Source: Microcoleus asticus IPMA8
Lineage (GTDB): Bacteria > Cyanobacteriota > Cyanobacteriia > Cyanobacteriales > Microcoleaceae
Length of the DNA stretch: 10,330 nucleotides
NCBI RefSeq assembly: GCF_013179805.1
Contig: NZ_SRRZ01000182.1
Coordinates: 1-10,330, forward strand
Direction of reading: 5' to 3'
Part shown: piece by piece, positions 5,262 through 10,330 of the stretch
Layout of the letters: each line of letters opens with the position of its first letter
Position numbering within the stretch: the stretch's first letter is position 1
The notes under the pieces: generated by a model
What the model was told of the DNA's origin: nothing
The model's database searches: none
The model's input: the letters and a program-made list of their open reading frames with translations, nothing else
Translations under genes and position numbers: made by a program

Positions 5262-8200
5262 AGGAAGAACGAAGTGAAGGGCTATCGAAATAATAGATAG
5301 CGTTTCAATCCCTGATAGGGAGTTAGGTTAATTGCGGCTTGGTATTTGACGCGGACAGTTCCCCGCCCCGTATTAGTTTCAATCCCTGATAGGGAGTTAG
5401 GTTAATTGCGGCTACAGCTTGTCTCAGCTCACGGTCTGCTGAAAGCGTTTCAATCCCTGATAGGGAGTTAGGTTAATTGCGGCTTCTGGGTGTAAAGAAT
5501 TTCCGCTAATTTCTAGTGGAATGTTTCAATCCCTGATAGGGAGTTAGGTTAATTGCGGCAAAATCGTTGGCGGCGGCACGTCCCAATTGTTAGCGAGTCT
5601 AACGTTTCAATCCCTGATAGGGAGTTAGGTTAATTGCGGCCCTTACCAACAATATCTATCAGAAATGTCAGCCATCGTTTCAATCCCTGATAGGGAGTTA
5701 GGTTAATTGCGGCGCAAAATGTGGCGGATGTTTGCTCGGTTCATGACAAGTTTCAATCCCTGATAGGGAGTTAGGTTAATTGCGGCTCAAGGCTCGATCG
5801 AGGGGATGGGGTACTCTCTGTTTCAATCCCTGATAGGGAGTTAGGTTAATTGCGGCCGCAGACACCGGATAAACCTACTAGCGCTTTCTCGATGTTTCAA
5901 TCCCTGATAGGGAGTTAGGTTAATTGCGGCTTCAATAATTTCTTTCAGTTTGTACTTAGGATTAGTTTCAATCCCTGATAGGGAGTTAGGTTAATTGCGG
6001 CCAAGCTGCGATTGTCTCAAAGAGAATTTGTGATAGGTTTCAATCCCTGATAGGGAGTTAGGTTAATTGCGGCAAAACCCATAACTCAAGTTTTTAATCT
6101 CGGTATTTTGGTTTCAATCCCTGATAGGGAGTTAGGTTAATTGCGGCTAGATGTGCTAACTGAGTTTTTATCTCTGTAAGAAGCGAGTTTCAATCCCTGA
6201 TAGGGAGTTAGGTTAATTGCGGCGTGATTTTGATTGTGTACTGGTTTACTTCGGAGCCCGTTTCAATCCCTGATAGGGAGTTAGGTTAATTGCGGCAGAA
6301 TAAGTAGCACCCACAAGGCATCGCAACGCTTAAGTTTCAATCCCTGATAGGGAGTTAGGTTAATTGCGGCTGGGTTTACGGGTGCGGCTGCTGACTTGTA
6401 AAAGTTTCAATCCCTGATAGGGAGTTAGATTAATTGCGGCCAGAGAAAAGACGATCGTGTTGTTCGCGTCACCGATAAGTTTCAATCCCTGATAGGGAGT
6501 TAGGTTAATTGCGGCCGAAAATGATGTGCGCGCAGGCAACTTTGATTTGTTTCAATCCCTGATAGGGAGTTAGGTTAATTGCGGCAGTGTTTGAAATAAT
6601 TATCAAAGCTCTAAAAATTGAGGTTTCAATCCCTGATAGGGAGTTAGGTTAATTGCGGCAGACTGGAGGAAGTTGGGCGGGAACAGTACAAAGTAAAGTT
6701 TCAATCCCTGATAGGGAGTTAGGTTAATTGCGGCAGGGGCAAATTAGGGTTTATCAGCTATTTCACCAGGTTAAGTTTCAATCCCTGATAGGGAGTTAGG
6801 TTAATTGCGGCACAAGATTACCAAAGCTGTCAAAGCTTTACCAGAGGGGGTTTCAATCCCTGATAGGGAGTTAGGTTAATTGCGGCAGGTCGCGGCTCTC
6901 TGGCGCTTCGTTAGCAGAGTTTCAATCCCTGATAGGGAGTTAGGTTAATTGCGGCTCTTAGAAATATTAAATATGCGTGCCTTGAGGAATGATGGTTTCA
7001 ATCCCTGATAGGGAGTTAGGTTAATTGCGGCGCTCTCACCCCAAGCCAAGGCGGAGTTTGCTGCCGTTTCAATCCCTGATAGGGAGTTAGGTTAATTGCG
7101 GCACGCGATCGAATCGGCGGGAGCCGAGGAGTTTGAGAGTTTCAATCCCTGATAGGGAGTTAGGTTAATTGCGGCTTTATTAAGCTTGAAGCGATTTATA
7201 ATGCTCGCAAATGTTTCAATCCCTGATAGGGAGTTAGGTTAATTGCGGCCCAGGGCTTATTAATAATAAGCTATAGCGAGCTTTGTTTCAATCCCTGATA
7301 GGGAGTTAGGTTAATTGCGGCTTAGCAGAGAAAATCGCTAAAGAACTTGAACTTTACGTTTCAATCCCTGATAGGGAGTTAGGTTAATTGCGGCAATCAT
7401 ATTATTTCACCATTTGTCCAGAGAAGTAAAAAGGTTTCAATCCCTGATAGGGAGTTAGGTTAATTGCGGCGCTAATTTTGCATATCTTAAAAGCATTATT
7501 TTTTGTTTCAATCCCTGATAGGGAGTTAGGTTAATTGCGGCGAGATTTGTTGAAATAGAATTCTGCTTCCTTACCCGTTTCAATCCCTGATAGGGAGTTA
7601 GGTTAATTGCGGCACTATGAATTGGAGCACGGTCAGGTTGTTACTTTTGTTTCAATCCCTGATAGGGAGTTAGGTTAATTGCGGCAGCGTTATTCGGAGC
7701 CCCTATGATGGAACAGTTCGTTTCAATCCCTGATAGGGAGTTAGGTTAATTGCGGCACCCTGTGGTGCCTCCAATTCCAGCAACGGGCGGTTTCAATCCC
7801 TGATAGGGAGTTAGGTTAATTGCGGCCTCTGTGTTCGTATCTCATACTTGTAGACAGTGTAGTTTCAATCCCTGATAGGGAGTTAGGTTAATTGCGGCCA
7901 GCGCCCAAAGTCATCGCACCGACACCAGCAAGTTTCAATCCCTGATAGGGAGTTAGGTTAATTGCGGCGAGCCGATTTTACATTTTGTAGATTTAAACGG
8001 TAAGTTTCAATCCCTGATAGGGAGTTAGGTTAATTGCGGCTTGAATGCGCGGCAGCCGAGCTTCGGGGTCTACGAACTCGGGTTTCAATCCCTGATAGGG
8101 AGTTAGGTTAATTGCGGCGGGATACTCCATAACAGCTTTGTCCGTCGTAATTTGGTTTCAATCCCTGATAGGGAGTTAGGTTAATTGCGGCGCAAAGTCT

Positions 8201-9457
8201 TGCAACACAGCAGCTTTTTCAATTGTGCTAGTTTCAATCCCTGATAGGGAGTTAGGTTAATTGCGGCTCATTTACGAAATCGGCAACTTCTCCTCCAACA
8301 GGAATGTTTCAATCCCTGATAGGGAGTTAGGTTAATTGCGGCCCGGGGGAGTACGGACAGTTGAGAAGTCCTCCGACGTTTTCAATGTTTCAATCCCTGA
8401 TAGGGAGTTAGGTTAATTGCGGCTAAAATTAATCCTTGTGGATTTGGGACAATCTCTGTTACGTTTCAATCCCTGATAGGGAGTTAGGTTAATTGCGGCT
8501 GGAGAGTCTTGGACTGGTTGGCAGGCAAAAAGAACAGCTACGTTTCAATCCCTGATAGGGAGTTAGGTTAATTGCGGCTCTTCGCAACAATATCCCGCCA
8601 TTTCCAAAGAGGCAAAGTTTCAATCCCTGATAGGGAGTTAGGTTAATTGCGGCTTGGGAGATTGCCTCCATGACAACTTGCTCAGGGTTTCAATCCCTGA
8701 TAGGGAGTTAGGTTAATTGCGGCAAGCGTTTTGCCTCCTAGCCTTCATCCTGGTACGGGTAGTTTCAATCCCTGATAGGGAGTTAGGTTAATTGCGGCTT
8801 GGAATTGATACAAGTGATTGGAAAGATTTAGATTCGTTTCAATCCCTGATAGGGAGTTAGGTTAATTGCGGCTGGAACTTTCCACGAGCAACGAGGCTTC
8901 CATCACTTCGGTTTCAATCCCTGATAGGGAGTTAGGTTAATTGCGGCATTGTTGCTAGCTTCGTAAATCCGCTTTTTTTTAGTTTCAATCCCTGATAGGG
9001 AGTTAGGTTAATTGCGGCTGTTTTTCCTCTTGATGTATTTTTAAAAAATTTGTTTCAATCCCTGATAGGGAGTTAGGTTAATTGCGGCACGTTGGGAATA
9101 TTGGTCAATCCATGCGAAGTAAGTTTCAATCCCTGATAGGGAGTTAGGTTAATTGCGGCCTGCCACTTTCACAGGAATTACCCGCCGACATTCCGTTTCA
9201 ATCCCTGATAGGGAGTTAGGTTAATTGCGGCGTTTTTGTTTGAGTCATGCTTACTCCTCGCAATCAGCGTTTCAATCCCTGATAGGGAGTTAGGTTAATT
9301 GCGGCCCAAGCCTTGACCAAGCGAATGAGAAAAAGCGGAAACTTCCTAGTTTCAATCCCTGATAGGGAGTTAGGTTAATTGCGGCAAAGTGATAGCAGAA
9401 CTGATCGCAAGTGATAGCAAGTTTCAATCCCTGATAGGGAGTTAGGTTAATTGCGGC
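5225..9457 (-). CRISPR. CRISPR array, 58 repeats and 57 spacers
   Basis: A 37-bp repeat starts GTTTCAATCCCTGATAGGGA and ends GTTAGGTTAATTGCGGC on the plus strand. It occurs 58 times, first at 5225-5261 and last at 9421-9457, with spacers of 32-44 bp (mean about 36.6). All repeats read as identical except the first (three substitutions) and the one at 6404 (one substitution). The reverse complement ends AGGGATTGAAAC: a 5-bp hairpin TCCCT-ATC-AGGGA followed by the 8-nt ATTGAAAC handle found on crRNAs processed by Cas6 in type I-A/B/D and type III systems. Transcription is therefore inferred on the minus strand with the leader to the right of 9457. The degenerate repeat at 5225 marks the old, leader-distal end. 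No two spacers look alike. No cas gene lies in the window, so the subtype cannot be fixed; variable spacer length fits type III or I-D. Confidence 0.99.
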
Positions 9458-9736
9458 CGCCCGTTCCAGAAGCATTGCTGTATTTGGTTTTCAAGGTTCA
9501 GTTCCGTGAATCTAAAACAAAAGTACCATTTCGGCCTTCGACTTGTCAATAACCAAAATTTCATATTCACTCCAAAGCCTTATCCAGTAATACTTTCAGC
9601 CTTTCCGTGAATCATTTTTTCGGGCAGTGAGCCTCAAACCCTTGCAGCACATACATTGTAGCCCCAAAAATTAACACCTCAAATTTAACACCTACCCATT
9701 CACGGATTTTCCACCCAAAAACAAACATCAACCCGA
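9458..9736 (-). promoter_or_regulatory. Likely CRISPR leader region
   Basis: This 279-bp stretch adjoins the leader-proximal repeat and contains no gene. Read on the minus strand it ends with CTTGAAAACCAAATACAGC and then GCTTCTGGAACGGGCG directly before the first repeat. It is AT-richer than the neighbouring glycine-rich gene. TTCCGTGAATC occurs at 9502-9512 and again at 9603-9613, 101 bp apart, with an inverted shorter copy ATTCACGGA at 9698-9706. TTAACACCT is repeated at 9671-9679 and 9685-9693. Such repeats could be binding sites for integration or transcription factors, which is inference. The position, the intact last repeat and the promoter-like pair inside support the leader call. Confidence 0.72.
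9520..9549 (-). promoter_or_regulatory. Candidate promoter of the CRISPR array
   Basis: On the minus strand TTGACA (9549-9544) is a perfect -35 box. It is followed after 18 bp by TACTTT (9525-9520), a weak -10. A start near 9512 would leave about 55 nt of leader RNA before the first repeat. The -10 match is poor, so this is tentative. Confidence 0.45.
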
Positions 9737-10330
9737 TCACCACTTCCCCAAAGCCCCCCAAACAGTACCCGAAACCACCCCCCAAATCGCCCCCAAACCA
9801 GCCCCCACGATCGCCCCCGCCACAGGCCCCAACTCGACCGGCACCCCAGCGCTAACAGCCGGAAACATCGGAGACTCCCCTGCCCCCAACACAGCACCCG
9901 CGAAAGTCCCCAAAAAACTGCCCCAAATCGCCCCCAAAGCCCCACCATTTACACCCGAAGGCTGAAACGAAATGGGCAGCTTCGGCGCAAACCCGCAAAA
10001 ACCCAACAAGCCCCCAGAAACCACACCCCCAACAGAACCCACACCAGCCGCCACGATCGCCACACCCAGCAGCAAACCAGCAAACTCATTCACCGGTCGC
10101 ATCTGGACACCGTATTGCTGCCAAACCACCAGCCCAGCCCCCAAAAAAACACCAGCCAGAGTCCCCACAAACGAGCCCCAGACCGCCCCCAAATACCCTC
10201 CCCGCCGGCCCCACACCCTCCCCACCGGCAGCGCCAGAGGAGGCCGGAAACTCGCCCAAACACAGCCCCAGACAGCACCAACCCCCGCCCCAGCCAAAAT
10301 CCTCTCCCCGACTCCCGGAGTGCTATTAAT
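9737..10330 (-). CDS. Glycine-rich repeat membrane protein, partial at 5' end
   Basis: The frame stays open to the window edge (198 codons), and the residues before the TTG at 10297, STPGVGERIL, look like normal protein, so the gene probably starts outside the window. Numbering from that TTG, residues 35-55 (YLGAVWGSFVGTLAG...) and 120-140 (ALGAIWGSFLGTFAG...) are close copies. Partial copies lie at 4-17 (AGVGAVWGCVWASF) and 167-183 (GLGAIWGVVSGTVWGAL). Segments about 35-59, 72-100, 119-140 and 158-184 are hydrophobic and glycine-spaced, giving perhaps four membrane segments of glycine-zipper type. No named family or catalytic motif is recognised. Many glycines use GGG, making the coding strand strikingly G-rich. 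It points toward the CRISPR leader with no terminator seen after its stop. A compositional artefact is possible, but the duplicated protein-level pattern with diverged codons supports real coding. Confidence 0.6.
   Translation of the reverse strand: MNSTPGVGERILAGAGVGAVWGCVWASFRPPLALPVGRVWGRRGGYLGAVWGSFVGTLAGVFLGAGLVVWQQYGVQMRPVNEFAGLLLGVAIVAAGVGSVGGVVSGGLLGFCGFAPKLPISFQPSGVNGGALGAIWGSFLGTFAGAVLGAGESPMFPAVSAGVPVELGPVAGAIVGAGLGAIWGVVSGTVWGALGKW

Noticed and set aside
8489..8671. Minus-strand 60-codon frame in the CRISPR array
   Set aside because: Its sequence repeats AAINLTPYQGLK, which is only the translated CRISPR repeat; the rest is spacer DNA.
9290..9475. Minus-strand 61-codon frame at the leader end of the array
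   Set aside because: Again the translated repeat (AAINLTPYQGLK) with spacer in between, so not a gene.
9700..9948. Second minus-strand frame of 82 codons rich in Trp, Gly and Arg
   Set aside because: It overlaps the glycine-rich gene in another frame and arises from the same G-rich DNA. The 9737-10330 frame is longer, open to the edge, and has protein-level repeats.

Overview
The window looks like cyanobacterial chromosome. The palindrome GCGATCGC (HIP1) recurs inside genes on both strands, and the gene families (TPR-CHAT protein, EF-G paralogue, HEPN pair) and the long CRISPR array with GATTGAAAC-ended repeats fit a filamentous cyanobacterium of the Oscillatoria/Microcoleus kind. The genus is a guess. 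No rRNA, tRNA or transposase was seen.

Layout. (1) Bases 88-1639 hold a decayed TPR-CHAT gene. Eleven near-identical TPR units are followed by a frameshift near 1240-1262, then by the last part of a CHAT caspase-like domain whose catalytic region has been deleted. (2) Bases 1660-2731 hold two tightly packed plus-strand genes: an unrecognised coiled-coil plus alpha/beta protein and a small HEPN-type protein. (3) A strong two-way hairpin terminator at 2780-2813 separates them from a convergent gene. (4) Bases 2825-4891, minus strand, encode a divergent elongation factor G-like GTPase lacking the usual catalytic histidine. (5) Bases 4892-5224 are non-coding and include a short palindromic repeat. 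(6) Bases 5225-9457 are a CRISPR array of 58 repeats (37 bp) and 57 spacers (32-44 bp). No cas gene is present in the window. (7) Bases 9458-9736 are the likely CRISPR leader, with a candidate promoter and repeated motifs. (8) Bases 9737-10330, minus strand, are the 3' part of a glycine-rich, Trp-Gly repeat membrane protein running off the right edge.

How the parts relate. The repeat's reverse complement ends in the ATTGAAAC handle typical of Cas6-processed crRNAs. The degenerate repeat lies at the left end. The array is therefore read on the minus strand from a leader on its right, and the newest spacers are near 9420. The glycine-rich gene lies upstream of that leader, in the same orientation, with no visible terminator between them. 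The TPR-CHAT, coiled-coil and HEPN genes form a compact same-strand group that resembles a defence or toxin-antitoxin-like cassette with a broken protease arm. Function was not demonstrable from sequence alone.
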